Shown: positions 12,939 through 25,979 of the stretch, one piece after another
How the letters are laid out: each line of letters opens with the position of its first letter
Numbering within the stretch: the first letter of the stretch is position 1
From: Deinococcus radiopugnans ATCC 19172
GTDB taxonomy: Bacteria > Deinococcota > Deinococci > Deinococcales > Deinococcaceae
Reading direction: 5' to 3'
DNA length: 64,000 nucleotides
Assembly (NCBI RefSeq): GCF_006335125.1
Contig: NZ_VDMO01000002.1
Coordinates: 62,001-126,000, forward strand
Made by a program: the position numbers and the translations under genes
Notes under the pieces: model-generated
Told to the model about the DNA's origin: nothing
Database searches by the model: none
What the model saw: the letters and a program-made list of their open reading frames with translations, nothing else

Positions 12939-13577
12939 TCAGGCGTTCTTCAGGAGAATGCTCTCCACGGTCTTGGCGACCCGCTGGGCCTGGTCGCTGG
13001 CGTTCTCGATCAGGTCCACGATCTCGCCGCTGCGCATCGCCACGATCATGCCGGGCACATCGGTCACCCCGTCGTACAGCACGCGCTGCACCTCGTCGCT
13101 GATGTCGTCCCCCTGATCTTCGAGGGTGTAGATCTGCTCGGCGATCTTCGCCAGTTCGCCCACCTTGCCGGTGTCCTCGATCAGGGGCATGCCCTGGGCC
13201 AGCAACACGCACTGGGCCTCCACCACGCGGGCCAGCTGGACCATCTGCGGCAACGGCGTCTGGATGCGGTACAGGCTGAGCTTGACGGCGGCGTCCTCCA
13301 TATCGTCCACCAGATCGTCCAGATCGGCGTTCAGGGCGATGATGTCCTCGCGGTCAAACGGCACGATAAAGGACTCGGCCAGCAGGTTGGTCACCTCGCG
13401 CGAGAGGCGGTCCCCGACGTGTTCCAGGTCACGCACACGCTGAACCTTGGCCTCCACGTCGGTGTAGTTTTCCAGCAGGTCCACCAGGGCCTGGGCCGTG
13501 GCATGGGCATTGCGGGCGGCCTCGGCGAAGCGGGCGCTGAACTTGGGGTTGCTGGGCATGAATTTGGATAAGACCAT
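12939..13577 (-). CDS. DUF47 (PhoU-like) partner of PiT
   Basis: 212 residues, all helical, with the PhoU-like acidic metal-binding pattern (REDIIALNADLDDLVDDMEDAA; VGELAKIAEQIYTLEDQGDDISDE). DUF47 proteins are almost always cotranscribed with PiT transporters and are thought to control their activity. A strong GGAGG ribosome site lies 7 nt before the ATG. First gene of the two-gene unit. Confidence 0.93.
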   Translation of the reverse strand: MVLSKFMPSNPKFSARFAEAARNAHATAQALVDLLENYTDVEAKVQRVRDLEHVGDRLSREVTNLLAESFIVPFDREDIIALNADLDDLVDDMEDAAVKLSLYRIQTPLPQMVQLARVVEAQCVLLAQGMPLIEDTGKVGELAKIAEQIYTLEDQGDDISDEVQRVLYDGVTDVPGMIVAMRSGEIVDLIENASDQAQRVAKTVESILLKNA

Positions 13578-13681
13578 GACAAATCCTCCGTATTGTCTCC
13601 TGTTATGTCATGGAATTGTCAGGCAGGGCCAGACGGTCACGGGCAGCCCGATCCCGCGCCGCCCGCCCGCGCACTCCGGAT

Positions 13682-13873
13682 TCAGTTTTTCATTTTGTCC
13701 TGGCCGATTCTGCGGGACAGGAAGGCCACCAGTTCAAAGGAGCCACTCAGGAGAGACAAGGCGAACAGGAGGACGACCGCCCGGTCCCAGCCGCTCAAAC
13801 CGTCCCAGGGCTGCCCGGCCTTTTTGGAAAGCATCAGCAGACCAAAAAGAGTTTTGATCGCAGGCCACCACAC
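13682..13873 (-). CDS. Possible small membrane protein (63 aa)
   Basis: A short frame starting GTG 11 nt after the amylase stop, encoding one clear hydrophobic segment (AVVLLFALSLLSGSFELVAFL) and a basic tail (RRIGQDKMKN). The GTG overlaps its own GGAGG, which is poor spacing; an internal ATG at 13834 is an alternative. I do not recognise it. The membrane segment and position argue for a real gene, the start signals against. Confidence 0.3.
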   Translation of the reverse strand: MWWPAIKTLFGLLMLSKKAGQPWDGLSGWDRAVVLLFALSLLSGSFELVAFLSRRIGQDKMKN

Positions 13874-13884
13874 CTCCCCTGCCG

Positions 13885-16956
<3,072 letters not shown>

Positions 16957-16965
16957 GCGGCCTCT

Positions 16966-16994
16966 ATTGAATGCCCAGGGTGATCCGCTGTCAA
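16966..16994 (-). promoter_or_regulatory. Promoter of the amylase gene
   Basis: On minus: perfect TTGACA (16989-16994), 17-bp spacer, TTCAAT (16966-16971). AGAGG just before the ATG is a weak ribosome site that partly overlaps the expected transcript start. Confidence 0.55.
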
Positions 16995-17093
16995 TGCCGG
17001 GAAGAATAGACAGGCGCCCAGAATCGTGAGCGGCAGAACCATGAGTGAAGGCGCGGCGACGGTCTCTCCCACCGGGCCGCCGTACCCTGGGGC

Positions 17094-17378
17094 ATGAAAG
17101 CCACCTGGAACGGCACGGTCATCGCGCAGTCGGACGACACAGTGGTGGTGGAGGGCAACCACTACTTTCCCGCCGACAGCGTGAAGTCAGAATATTTACG
17201 CCCCAGCGACACGCATTCCGTCTGCCCCTGGAAGGGCACGGCCAGCTACCACACGCTGGAGGTGGACGGCCAGCGCAATCCGGACGCCGTGTGGTACTAC
17301 CCCCAGCCCAAGGACGCCGCGCAGCAGATCCGGGACCGCGTGGCCTTCTGGAAGGGCGTGGAGGTCACGGCGGACTGA
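17094..17378 (+). CDS. DUF427 domain protein
   Basis: 94 residues covering a complete DUF427 module: MKATWNGTVIAQSDDTVVVEGNHYFP, then HSVCPWKGTASYHTLEVDG and DAVWYYPQPKDAA. The family is a small all-beta cytosolic fold of unknown function; the conserved CPWKGTA motif is present. Leaderless style: TACCCT ends 5 nt before the ATG. A monocistronic unit between the divergent amylase gene and a membrane protein. Confidence 0.9.
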   Translation: MKATWNGTVIAQSDDTVVVEGNHYFPADSVKSEYLRPSDTHSVCPWKGTASYHTLEVDGQRNPDAVWYYPQPKDAAQQIRDRVAFWKGVEVTAD

Positions 17379-17435
17379 GCGGAGCGCAGGCGCCCACCGT
17401 GATCCGCATGTGGCGGGGCGTGCCACCATACGGGC

Positions 17436-18518
17436 ATGACTCAGCCGCCTCCTGCCGCGCCGACTGGTTCTCCAGACCTGCCCGTCACCGCCGCCGAACT
17501 CGCGGCGGCCCGTGCCGGGGTGACGCTCCGTGCCGGGCGCATTCAGGGCGCGCTGGGCCTGCTGGCAATCCTATGGGTGTCCGCTGGTCTGGCGGGCGCC
17601 TGGGCGTTGCGGTGGGGGTTTGAGGCACTGCCGGGCCGACTAGCCGCGTTGAACGAGCTGAGCAGCGGGGATTTGCCCAACCTGGACTTCGCGGAACTGG
17701 TGCCCGCCTGGGCGCAGCCGACGCTGCTGGGCCTGACCCTGCTGGGCACGGCCCTCGCCGTGTGGGCGGTGCTGGTGGCCCGGCAGGCGGTGGGAGCGGT
17801 GCGGGACCAGACCCTCAGCCCGAGCGCGGCCCACCTTGCGGCGCAGGAGCGCAGCGCCCGCACGGTGCGGCCCTGGATCACGCTGGGGCAGATCGCGCCG
17901 ATCTTGCAGGCGCTGGTCCCGCTGCTGGTGTTGCCCCTCACCTTCGGCCTGATCCGCCCACTCGATCCGCAGACCCTTGGGGCGATGGCCTTCGGCCCGG
18001 TGGAGGTGGGGGCCATCGTGCTGGGCGTGGTGGTGCAGAGCCTGCCCACCATCATCCTCACCTGGCTGATCCTGGCCGCCATCCGGCGCTGGCTGGACGC
18101 GGTGGTGGCGCGGGCCCACCGGCCGGTGCCGGTGCGTCCCGCCGCGCGCGGTGTCGAGCCGTGGCTGCTGTTCACGCTGATCCTGCTGATTCTGGGCCTG
18201 GCGGGGCTGCTGCTGGGTGGACTACCGCTGCTGGCGGTCTCCGCCTTCGTGGGCGGCGCGCCAGTGGATGATCCAGAGTTGGTCTCGCTGGGTCTGACGC
18301 CCAGCTTCCTGCGCCGCACCCTGCTGTTGGGCGCAGGGGCGATGCTGGCGGGCGCGGCCATCTATGCGCTGCTGACCCTGCTGATGGCGTGGTCACGCGG
18401 TTTTGCCATGAATGTCGCCACGGTGCTGGACGCTGGACGCCCCGGCAGCCCGGCCACCCCGGTCCATGATCCCTGGCGCGGCGCGGTGCAGCCTGCCCAG
18501 GGCCGTCATCCGCATTGA
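17436..18518 (+). CDS. Polytopic membrane protein, unknown
   Basis: 360 residues with a short Pro-rich cytosolic start and about six membrane helices (clusters near 42-65, 97-115, 160-178, 190-215, 248-275 and 305-328). Loops are Arg-rich on one side (AIRRWLDAVVARAHRPVPVRP), giving orientation. No catalytic or transport signature is seen and I do not recognise the family. Lies 57 nt after DUF427. Confidence 0.7.
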   Translation: MTQPPPAAPTGSPDLPVTAAELAAARAGVTLRAGRIQGALGLLAILWVSAGLAGAWALRWGFEALPGRLAALNELSSGDLPNLDFAELVPAWAQPTLLGLTLLGTALAVWAVLVARQAVGAVRDQTLSPSAAHLAAQERSARTVRPWITLGQIAPILQALVPLLVLPLTFGLIRPLDPQTLGAMAFGPVEVGAIVLGVVVQSLPTIILTWLILAAIRRWLDAVVARAHRPVPVRPAARGVEPWLLFTLILLILGLAGLLLGGLPLLAVSAFVGGAPVDDPELVSLGLTPSFLRRTLLLGAGAMLAGAAIYALLTLLMAWSRGFAMNVATVLDAGRPGSPATPVHDPWRGAVQPAQGRHPH

Positions 18519-18588
18519 GCGCGGGTGGGCCAGAGCCTGCCGGAGTGCGGCACGCCGGCGTCCGACTGCCGAGGCCGTGACACTCAGG

Positions 18589-18810
18589 TCATACGGACTG
18601 CCGTTTGTAACGCGACAGAAATCGGGACAGCTCCGATGTCCACACTCTACGTCCGGAGGGATGTTTTTCTCCTGCTCGCTGTCGTCATGGACAGACGCCC
18701 ATGACTGGGACAGCTCGAAGAGAGGACGCTATTCCTCTGCTAGCGCAGCTCTGCGAGTCTCGCTCGGATTGTCAGGTGTTTTCAACACCTTCCAATCGGA
18801 GTCCGTATCA
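18589..18810. repeat. MITE-like / small noncoding repeat element, 222 bp
   Basis: Bounded by near-perfect inverted repeats TCATACGGACT (18589-18599) and AGTCCGTATCA (18800-18810), 10 of 11 positions matching. Inside the right end is a long hairpin (18764-18800: TCGGATTG..AGGTGTT ttc AACACCT..CAATCGGA). The region is lower in GC than its neighbours and has no convincing reading frame. It fills most of the otherwise empty 18519-18873 interval. Deinococcus genomes are known to carry families of small noncoding repeats; membership needs a genome search. Confidence 0.55.
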
Positions 18811-18873
18811 CCCGCTGTTGTCCTGTATTTTTCCGTGCGTCGCGCTGGAAGACGTGGGGACGTTTCCCCGCTT

Positions 18874-20616
18874 TCAGTTGCCCAGATCAATCGTCACGGG
18901 CTGCGTGCGCGGAACCTTGAGGTCCAGGGTGGCGGGGCGGTACCCCTGGGCCACCACCTTGAGGCGGTAGGGGCCCTCCACCGGGAACTGGATCTGGCCG
19001 GGCACGGCGCCCAGGTTCTGACCGGCGTTCAGGTTTGCGCCGTCGGGGGCCGAGACCACGCTGAGCTGGGCCGTGACCCCGGCGGCGCCGCGCACGGTGA
19101 AGGTGACGGCCCGGCTGGAGACGCTGCGGCCTGCGCTGACCGGATCGGCGCCGGCGGCACTGGGCGTGCGGGCCCCCAGCGCCCACACCAGCGCCAGGAC
19201 CAGCAGCACGACTAGGGCCAGCGCCAGCGGCACCCAGCGCATGAGCGGCGGGGTGGGACGCGTCTCGGGCGCTGTGCGCACCACCCGCCAGGAATCGTCC
19301 TCGTCCCAGCCGATGCGAATGGGCGTGAGGTTGCGCGCCGAGGCACGGGCCGGAGCAGACTCGCCGCCGGGGAGCCGCTGCACCGCGTCCTGCGGCGGGC
19401 CGGACGGACGGCGCAACGAGGCGGGCAGGCGCTCGATCTGACGGCTCTGAACGTCCGCTCCTGCGCGGGCCTCGCCCGCTGGCTGGGTGGGCACGAAGCC
19501 CATCTGGAACGGTTCGGGCACCGGCACCCCCAGCGCCGCCTGTTCCGCCGCGCTGGCGGCGTGGCGCGCCTCCTCTTCCTGCTGGGCCTTCAGCCGGGCG
19601 GCCTTGCGCTGGGCGGCGGCCTGACTGTCCAGCATGGCCTGCTCGCGCCGCTCGTCGTTCTGGCGCTTGCGGCGCTCCTGCGGCGTCTCGGGCTGGCCCG
19701 TGGGGGCATTGGAAAAGGGCGACACCAGAGGCGCCGGAGCCGGGGCGTCACGGCCCAGTTGCCCGGTGGCCTCCCCTTGCCCAGCCGCCTTTTGCTCGGC
19801 CTTGCCTGCCAGTTGCTCTGGCCCACCCGCCCCGGACGGCGCGGCCACACCCGATGTGGAAGAGGCCGCCGCCTGCCCCTCGTCCGCTTCCTGCGCCTGG
19901 GACCGGGCCACCACCCGGACCGCCGGGGTCCGGGACAGGCCAACGGCCTCTGCTGTGCGTGTCGGGTCAGCGCCACGCGTTCCCGGTTCTGGAAGTGGCG
20001 CCGCCGCTGCCGGGGGGAGGGACCCACCGGACCCCGCCACAACACCCTGCGGGCCATCCGGGGCCGCGTCGGCCAGCCGCGCCAGCGCCGCACGCGCACT
20101 CAGGGTGCCGGGCTGGTCACGCAGCGGGGCCAGGGCCTCGGGCAGCGCGCCCATGGCCTGCAGGGTCAGGGCCAGATCGCTCAGGTCCGCCTGGGGCGTG
20201 GCGTCCTCGCGCCAGGGCAGGCCCGCTCCGGCCAGCGCCACGCCGCCGTCGTGGTTCCAGAGCTGCGACTGGCTCACGCCGCCGTGGGCCAGGCCCTGCC
20301 CATGCAGCGTGTCCAGCGCGGCCAGTGCGCCGCGTGCGGCCAGCAACGGATCGAGGGCGGGATGGGCCTGCAGCGGCAGTTCGGTCACCAGGTATGCCTG
20401 CTCGCCGTCTACCCCGCTGTCCACCACCGGCAGCAGGTGCGGCGAAGCCGGCACTTCGGGGAGGCTCTGGGCCTGGGGCAGCACATGCAGCAGCACCGGA
20501 ATGCCGGTCAGCCGGTCGGTGGCCCGCAGCGTCTGGATCATGCTGTCCGCCGCCGCCACACCACTCGCCGGGGGAGGCAGGGCCTGAACTGCCACGTAGG
20601 GGCCAATGGGCTTCAC
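18874..20616 (-). CDS. Pseudokinase-like protein with membrane anchor and PEGA domain
   Basis: 580 residues from a GTG at 20616, chosen because TATACT lies 7 nt upstream. Residues about 1-200 resemble a Ser/Thr kinase fold (ALDTLHGQGLAHGGVSQSQLW, then GGVALAGAGLPW) but the catalytic HRD and DFG motifs are replaced by HGG and AGA, so it should be inactive. Residues about 210-455 are a disordered linker with an Ala/Gln/Lys-rich coiled part (AAAQRKAARLKAQQEEEARH). One membrane helix is at about 461-480. The extracellular end (about 500-580) is a PEGA-type beta domain (PYRLKVVAQGYRP). This resembles kinase-PEGA receptors with a dead kinase; ligand and role are unknown. Divergent from mrp. Confidence 0.7.
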   Translation of the reverse strand: MKPIGPYVAVQALPPPASGVAAADSMIQTLRATDRLTGIPVLLHVLPQAQSLPEVPASPHLLPVVDSGVDGEQAYLVTELPLQAHPALDPLLAARGALAALDTLHGQGLAHGGVSQSQLWNHDGGVALAGAGLPWREDATPQADLSDLALTLQAMGALPEALAPLRDQPGTLSARAALARLADAAPDGPQGVVAGSGGSLPPAAAAPLPEPGTRGADPTRTAEAVGLSRTPAVRVVARSQAQEADEGQAAASSTSGVAAPSGAGGPEQLAGKAEQKAAGQGEATGQLGRDAPAPAPLVSPFSNAPTGQPETPQERRKRQNDERREQAMLDSQAAAQRKAARLKAQQEEEARHAASAAEQAALGVPVPEPFQMGFVPTQPAGEARAGADVQSRQIERLPASLRRPSGPPQDAVQRLPGGESAPARASARNLTPIRIGWDEDDSWRVVRTAPETRPTPPLMRWVPLALALVVLLVLALVWALGARTPSAAGADPVSAGRSVSSRAVTFTVRGAAGVTAQLSVVSAPDGANLNAGQNLGAVPGQIQFPVEGPYRLKVVAQGYRPATLDLKVPRTQPVTIDLGN

Positions 20617-20623
20617 ACGGCCC

Positions 20624-20629
20624 AGTATA
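20624..20629 (-). promoter_or_regulatory. -10 box of the pseudokinase gene
   Basis: TATACT on minus, 7 nt before a GTG with no ribosome site. It decides the start over upstream in-frame codons. Confidence 0.55.
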
Positions 20630-20838
20630 GACGGCCTGCCCAGCAGGACGGCAGAGGGAATGCCGGCAAAAAGCAGGGCCAGTGGGAGGGCGGAGCCGAG
20701 GGCGTGTGCCGGCTCCTCTTGCCCGTCTCCACCCATCTCCCCCGCCCCAGATGCGGCGCCCCCAGAACCATCCCACGGCACGCCCACTGTGAGCGTGTGG
20801 CTTGTCCCTCAGCCCGGCTTTGCGCTACTAATGGCCGT

Positions 20839-21911
<1,073 letters not shown>

Positions 21912-21915
<4 letters not shown>

Positions 21916-22580
21916 GCGGCGGCGCGGCCCACATGGCGGCCCCGGAACCACCGCCGCCTGCCCCGCCCGAACGCACCAAGGTGCGGCTGCTGGAACTGGT
22001 CAAACGCCACGGACCGCAGACCGCGCAGGATCTGGCCGCGCGGCTGGAGGTCAGCATTCCGGCGGCCCGCCGTCACCTGGGGGACCTGCAGGACCAGGGC
22101 CTGCTGCAGTCGCGCACCGAGCGGCCCGGCGGGCGCGGCCGGCCCCAGCACGTCTTCAGCCTGACCGAGCGCGGCGAGGCGGCCTTTCCGCGCACCTATT
22201 CCGGCCTGTGCGTGGACGTGCTGCGCCACGTCGAGGGCCTGTTCGGCGAGGGCGCGGTCCTGAAGGTGCTGGACGCCCGCAACGCCGAGATCGCGGCGCG
22301 GCTGGAGACTGAACTGCCCACCCATCTGCCGCTGGAAGACCGCATTCAGCGGCTCGCGGCGCTGCTGACCGACATGGGCTTCGACACCGTGCTGGAGCAG
22401 GACGGTCCGGACTGGTGCCTGACCCAGCGCAACTGCCCCAACCTGACGGTGGCCCGGCAGTACGGCCAGCTGTGCGACTCCGAGCTGCAGCTGTACGCCG
22501 GCCTGCTGGGCACGCCCGTGGTCCGCGAGACCCGCATCGCCTGTGGGCAGAGCGCGTGCCGCTACCGGATCGTCGGCTGA
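21912..22580 (+). CDS. SufR-like helix-turn-helix regulator with C-terminal cysteine cluster
   Basis: 222 residues. A winged HTH (about 22-85: VRLLELVKRHGPQTAQDLAARLEVSIPAARRHL) is followed by a sensor half containing cysteines at 169, 175, 188, 211 and 216. The arrangement NCP-x11-LC...IACGQSACRYRI matches SufR-type regulators, which hold an Fe-S cluster and repress suf genes. It is translationally coupled to mrp (ATGA overlap), so it probably senses cluster status and may control mrp or the suf operon at 0-3.4 kb. The target is inference; SufR itself is normally beside suf. Confidence 0.75.
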
Positions 22581-22653
22581 CGCGGGCCGGCCAGGCTGAC
22601 CGGAGCAGGGCTGACGGGAACATGAGCGAGTACAGTAGGCCCAGGACTGTGCC

Positions 22654-23244
22654 ATGACCCACTCCCTGCCTCCCCTTCCTGAGCCGGCCCGGCCGCTGTT
22701 CAGCCTGGTGGCGTGGCCGCCGCAGGTGCTGGACACCTGGATGCGCCGCACCCAGGCGGCGCTGAACGTGAGCGGCTTCGGCCTGCCCCACCTGAACCTA
22801 CGCGCCCCGTTTCAGACCAGCCTGGAGGGCAGTGAACTGGTGGCGGCCTTCCGCGAGGGCCTGCGCGGCGAGCCGGCGCTGGAGGTCCGGGTGCGCGGCT
22901 GGAAACGCCTGAGCGGCGTGATCTTCTTGGAATTCGAGCTGGACGCGGCGCTGGCCAATTTGCATGCCCGCGTGCTGAGCATCGGGCCATCCAGCCGAGC
23001 CCCGTACGACGGCGCCGACTACCGCCCGCACCTGACGCTGGCGCTGGGCATCCTGCCGTGGGCCGAGGACCTGCTGTGGGAACAGGTGCAGGCCCTGACG
23101 CCCCCGCTGGACCGCTTCACCGTGCAGGCCCTGAGCCTGACCCGTGAGGAGCGGGGCGAGGTGCAGGAACTGCACACCTTCCCGCTGATCCTGCCCCCGG
23201 AAGAAGAGGCGCCGAGAAACGACGCCGGGGCCGCCCCGAGCTAG
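22654..23244 (+). CDS. 2H phosphoesterase / 2'-5' RNA ligase family protein
   Basis: 196 residues. Two H-x-(T/N) hydrophobic motifs define the 2H fold: HLNL at 46-49 and HLTL at 126-129. The first has Asn in place of Thr/Ser, which may affect chemistry. The family includes RNA 2',3'-cyclic phosphodiesterases (ThpR/LigT). The cytosolic protein ends in a Glu/Ala-rich tail. It follows the SufR-like gene by 73 nt, with a possible TACAGT box and CAGGA ribosome site, so it may be separately transcribed. Confidence 0.8.
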   Translation: MTHSLPPLPEPARPLFSLVAWPPQVLDTWMRRTQAALNVSGFGLPHLNLRAPFQTSLEGSELVAAFREGLRGEPALEVRVRGWKRLSGVIFLEFELDAALANLHARVLSIGPSSRAPYDGADYRPHLTLALGILPWAEDLLWEQVQALTPPLDRFTVQALSLTREERGEVQELHTFPLILPPEEEAPRNDAGAAPS

Positions 23245-23268
23245 GCGGCCTGCAGAGGCCCACCCGCC

Positions 23269-23297
23269 TTGCACCGTTTCCCCGCCTCTGCTAACCT
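23269..23297 (+). promoter_or_regulatory. Promoter of tRNA-Trp
   Basis: TTGCAC (23269-23274), 17-bp spacer, TAACCT (23292-23297). The mature tRNA begins 59 nt downstream, leaving a short 5' leader for RNase P. Confidence 0.55.
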
Positions 23298-23355
23298 GTA
23301 CACGCCCGCGAGCCGGTGCCGCATTTTGCGGTGATGGCCGATCCGCAGTGGGCGA

Positions 23356-23431
23356 GGGTCCTTAGCTCAGTTGGTAGAGCATCGGTCTCCAAAACCGAGG
23401 GTCGTAGGTTCAAGTCCTGCAGGGCCCGCCA
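23356..23431 (+). tRNA. trnW: tRNA-Trp (CCA)
   Basis: A full cloverleaf can be drawn: acceptor GGGTCCT/AGGGCCC with one G-U pair, D arm GCTC..GAGC, anticodon stem TCGGT/ACCGA with loop CTCCAAA (anticodon CCA at 23389-23391), T arm GTAGG/CCTGC with TTCAAGT, discriminator G, and an encoded 3' CCA (23429-23431). 76 nt. Confidence 0.98.
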
Positions 23432-23440
23432 AAGAAAAAT

Positions 23441-23462
23441 CCCGCATGATGCGGGGTTTTTT
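23441..23462 (+). terminator. Terminator of tRNA-Trp
   Basis: CCCGCA-TGA-TGCGGG hairpin followed by GG and six T, 10 nt after the tRNA. Confidence 0.9.
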
Positions 23463-23685
23463 GTTGTCTCAGATCACCCCACGGGTCTTCCATACCCCAC
23501 ACAAGGGCAGCGGCAGTGGAGCGGTGACTTCAGCGCCGCCGGAACATCCACCGGCCCTTTGTGCTGGTGCTCCCGCGGCCGGAGGGTATGCTGAAGCCGT
23601 ACCGCGTAGATCCCTTCGCGTTCACGTCTCAGGGACGGAGCGCCCACCAGTGTCACTCCTTGGGATTGGCGGCACAGGGGAAAAT

Positions 23686-24423
23686 ATGGTCACACGCAGG
23701 AGATGGGGAGTGGTCGGCGGACTTGCCCTGGGGCTCACAGGTCTGGCCCTGGCGGCGGGCAGTTACAGCATCATCGTCAATGGGCAGGTCGCCACCAAAC
23801 CCGCGGTCGTCATGAACGGCGAGACATACGTGCCGCTCTCGGCGCTGAAAGGGCTGGGCATCACGGGCAGCGTCAAGGGCAATACCCTGACCCTGACCCA
23901 GAAGAGCGCCGCTTCGGCAGCCCCCACAGCGGCCGGCGGGGCCAACCAGATCACGGCGCTTGAGGGCTGTATCAACCAGACGCTGTTCAACGGCATCTGG
24001 CGCGTCAAGGTCGTGTCGCTCAGCCCGATTCACACTGCGGATCCCGGGGGTCCAGACACGCCCGGCTGGGCGGTCAAGCTTGAGGTCCGAAACGGCACCC
24101 AGAAGACCACCTCCCTGATGAGCACCGGCTTCGGGGCAAGCAGCGGCGGAAGCCAGCCGGCCCTGGTCCTGACGGACGGCAGCACCCTGGCCCTGAACGA
24201 CTCTGATTTCCTGAAGCCCTGGAGTCAGGACGTGCTGCAGGGCGGGGTCAACACGTTTACCCTGCGTTTTTCCTACCCCACGGGAACGACCGAGGCACAG
24301 GCGCAGGCCCTGAAGCCCAGCAAGTTCATCCTGCAGATCAACAGTGACCTTCCCCCTTATCTAGGGGTGAAGTACAGCGTGCCAGACCCCAGCCTGCGCG
24401 TTCAGCTGACCTGCAAGAAGTGA
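23686..24423 (+). CDS. Secreted protein with copper-amine-oxidase-N-like (stalk) domain
   Basis: 245 residues starting MVTRRRWGVVGGLALGLTG, a signal peptide likely cut after LALAA (about 24). Residues about 25-75 read SIIVNGQVATKPAVVMNGETYVPLSALKGLG, the two-strand repeat of the copper amine oxidase N-terminal-like domain, a cell-wall/surface module without oxidase activity. A Ser/Ala linker follows, then a beta-rich C-terminal domain with two cysteines (EGCINQ, LTCKK) likely disulfide-bonded. The AGGGG ribosome site supports this start; upstream codons run through the tRNA. Convergent with the sensor kinase. Confidence 0.78.
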   Translation: MVTRRRWGVVGGLALGLTGLALAAGSYSIIVNGQVATKPAVVMNGETYVPLSALKGLGITGSVKGNTLTLTQKSAASAAPTAAGGANQITALEGCINQTLFNGIWRVKVVSLSPIHTADPGGPDTPGWAVKLEVRNGTQKTTSLMSTGFGASSGGSQPALVLTDGSTLALNDSDFLKPWSQDVLQGGVNTFTLRFSYPTGTTEAQAQALKPSKFILQINSDLPPYLGVKYSVPDPSLRVQLTCKK

Positions 24424-24517
24424 GGGTGAGGGCACGGGAGATCAGCCCGTACCGGGATGGGAAACCGCGTCCAGCAGGGGAACCGCCAGCGCCCACCACG
24501 TGCTGCCCATGAGGGGT

Positions 24518-25903
24518 TCAGCTGATGGCCGACCCGGCGGAGACCGGCAGGCGCAGCGCCGCCGTGAAGCCCTCGCCCGGCGCGCTGTGCAGGGTCAGCG
24601 TGCCGCCGTGCAGTTCGGCGGCGCGGCGGACCAGCGCCAGTCCCAGCCCGTGGCCCTCGCCGCTGCGGCTGGCGTCGGGGCGGTAGAAGGCCTCGCCGAG
24701 CCGGGCCAGCACCTCGGCGTCCACGCCGGGACCGTCGTCGTGGACGGTGGCGGTGGCCCACCCGTCTGCCCGGCCCAGCGTGACCGTCACGGTGGCGCCG
24801 GGAGCGTGGCGCACCGCGTTCATGGTCAGGTTCCAGATCGCCTGTCCCAGCAGCACCCGGTCCCCCAACACGGTCAGTGGCTCTGGGGCGATCAGGTCCA
24901 CGTCCGCCTCGGGGGCCAGTTCGCGGGCGCGGTCCACGGCGTCGGCGGCCAGCTCGCGCAGCGACACCGGCGCGCGGGCCAGCTGTGAGGCGTCACGGGC
25001 CAGCAGCAGCAGGTGGTTGGTCAGCGTGGACAGGCGGGTGAGGTCCGTGCCGATCTCCTGCAGGTCCGTGCGGTAGCGGGCCGGGTCACGGTCACGGGCC
25101 AGACTGCCCTCCACCCGGGCGGTCAGGGCGGCCAGCGGACTACGCAGATCGTGCGCGGCGGCCCGCATAAACGCCTGCTCGCGGTCACGGGCGTCGGCCA
25201 GCCGGGCAAAGGTGCCCTGTAGCGTCAGCGCCAGCCGGGACAGCTCGTCGTCCTCTCCCGCGCCGGGCAGGGGGCGGCGCAGCTGCGCGCCCTCGCCCAC
25301 CTCGCGCGCCGCATTTTCCAGGGTCCGCACCGGGCGCAGCAGCCGGCCCGCCACAAAAAAGCCCACCCCCAGCGCCAGCAGCAGCGCCAGCGGCAGCAGC
25401 CACGCCAGCGCCCGCGTGAACGCCTCCCGCGCCTCGCCCAGCGCCCGCGCGTCCGAGATCACGGTCAGGCGCAGGTCCGAGCCACGCAGGTCCTGAACGG
25501 TCAGCAGTTGATCGCCGCTGACGCCCACGCCCAGGGGCAGGTCCAGCGGCACGCCCCTCGGAAAGCGCGTGGTGTGGACTTCAGAGAGCGGGCCGCCGCC
25601 CGGAAGCTCAAGCCGGACCTCCACCGTGCGGTTCTGGCCCCGGGTGTCGATCAGCGTTTCCAGGGTTTCTTGCGTGATGCCCACCTTGGTCAGGCCAAAA
25701 GGCCAGTTGCGGTCGCTGGCCCGTTGCAGCGCGGCGTCCAACTGCACCGCGATCACCGCGCTGGTGGTCAGCAGCCGCTCGACCTGGGCCTGGCGCAGAA
25801 AACTGTTGACGGCGAAGAACAGGCCCGTCGCCACCAGCAACACGGCCAGCCCGGTGGCCAGCGCTGAGAACAGCGCCAGCCGCAGCCGCAGGGTCAGGCG
25901 CAT
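24518..25903 (-). CDS. Two-component sensor histidine kinase
   Basis: 461 residues. Two membrane helices (about 9-32 and 164-184) flank an extracellular sensor of about 130 residues. HAMP (about 185-240) and a HisKA box AAHDLRSPLAALTARV (phospho-His) are followed by the ATPase domain: N box NLTMNAVRHAPG, G1 DDGPGV and G2 GEGHGLGLALV. It autophosphorylates and passes phosphate to the regulator encoded just upstream, 76 nt away. No strong ribosome site; an ATG at 25948 would lengthen the N-terminus. Confidence 0.93.
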   Translation of the reverse strand: MRLTLRLRLALFSALATGLAVLLVATGLFFAVNSFLRQAQVERLLTTSAVIAVQLDAALQRASDRNWPFGLTKVGITQETLETLIDTRGQNRTVEVRLELPGGGPLSEVHTTRFPRGVPLDLPLGVGVSGDQLLTVQDLRGSDLRLTVISDARALGEAREAFTRALAWLLPLALLLALGVGFFVAGRLLRPVRTLENAAREVGEGAQLRRPLPGAGEDDELSRLALTLQGTFARLADARDREQAFMRAAAHDLRSPLAALTARVEGSLARDRDPARYRTDLQEIGTDLTRLSTLTNHLLLLARDASQLARAPVSLRELAADAVDRARELAPEADVDLIAPEPLTVLGDRVLLGQAIWNLTMNAVRHAPGATVTVTLGRADGWATATVHDDGPGVDAEVLARLGEAFYRPDASRSGEGHGLGLALVRRAAELHGGTLTLHSAPGEGFTAALRLPVSAGSAIS

Positions 25904-25979
25904 CACGGATGCGGGGCGATGACCTGTCCCCACACCCGGCGGCTCACCGCCCGCCGCCCAGCGGCCCATAGCCCAGCCG

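Noticed and set aside
18412..18970. Plus-strand frames running from the membrane protein into the repeat element
   Set aside because: No family resemblance, no start signals, and they cross the inverted repeats of the 222-bp element.
19561..20838. Upstream extension of the mrp reading frame by over 400 codons
   Set aside because: It is antisense to the pseudokinase gene and is Arg/Gly-rich; the mrp family start at 20839 has a promoter-like box directly before it.
24402..24761. Longer or alternative minus frames overlapping the sensor kinase end
   Set aside because: They are out-of-frame Arg/Gly-rich shadows of the ATPase domain.
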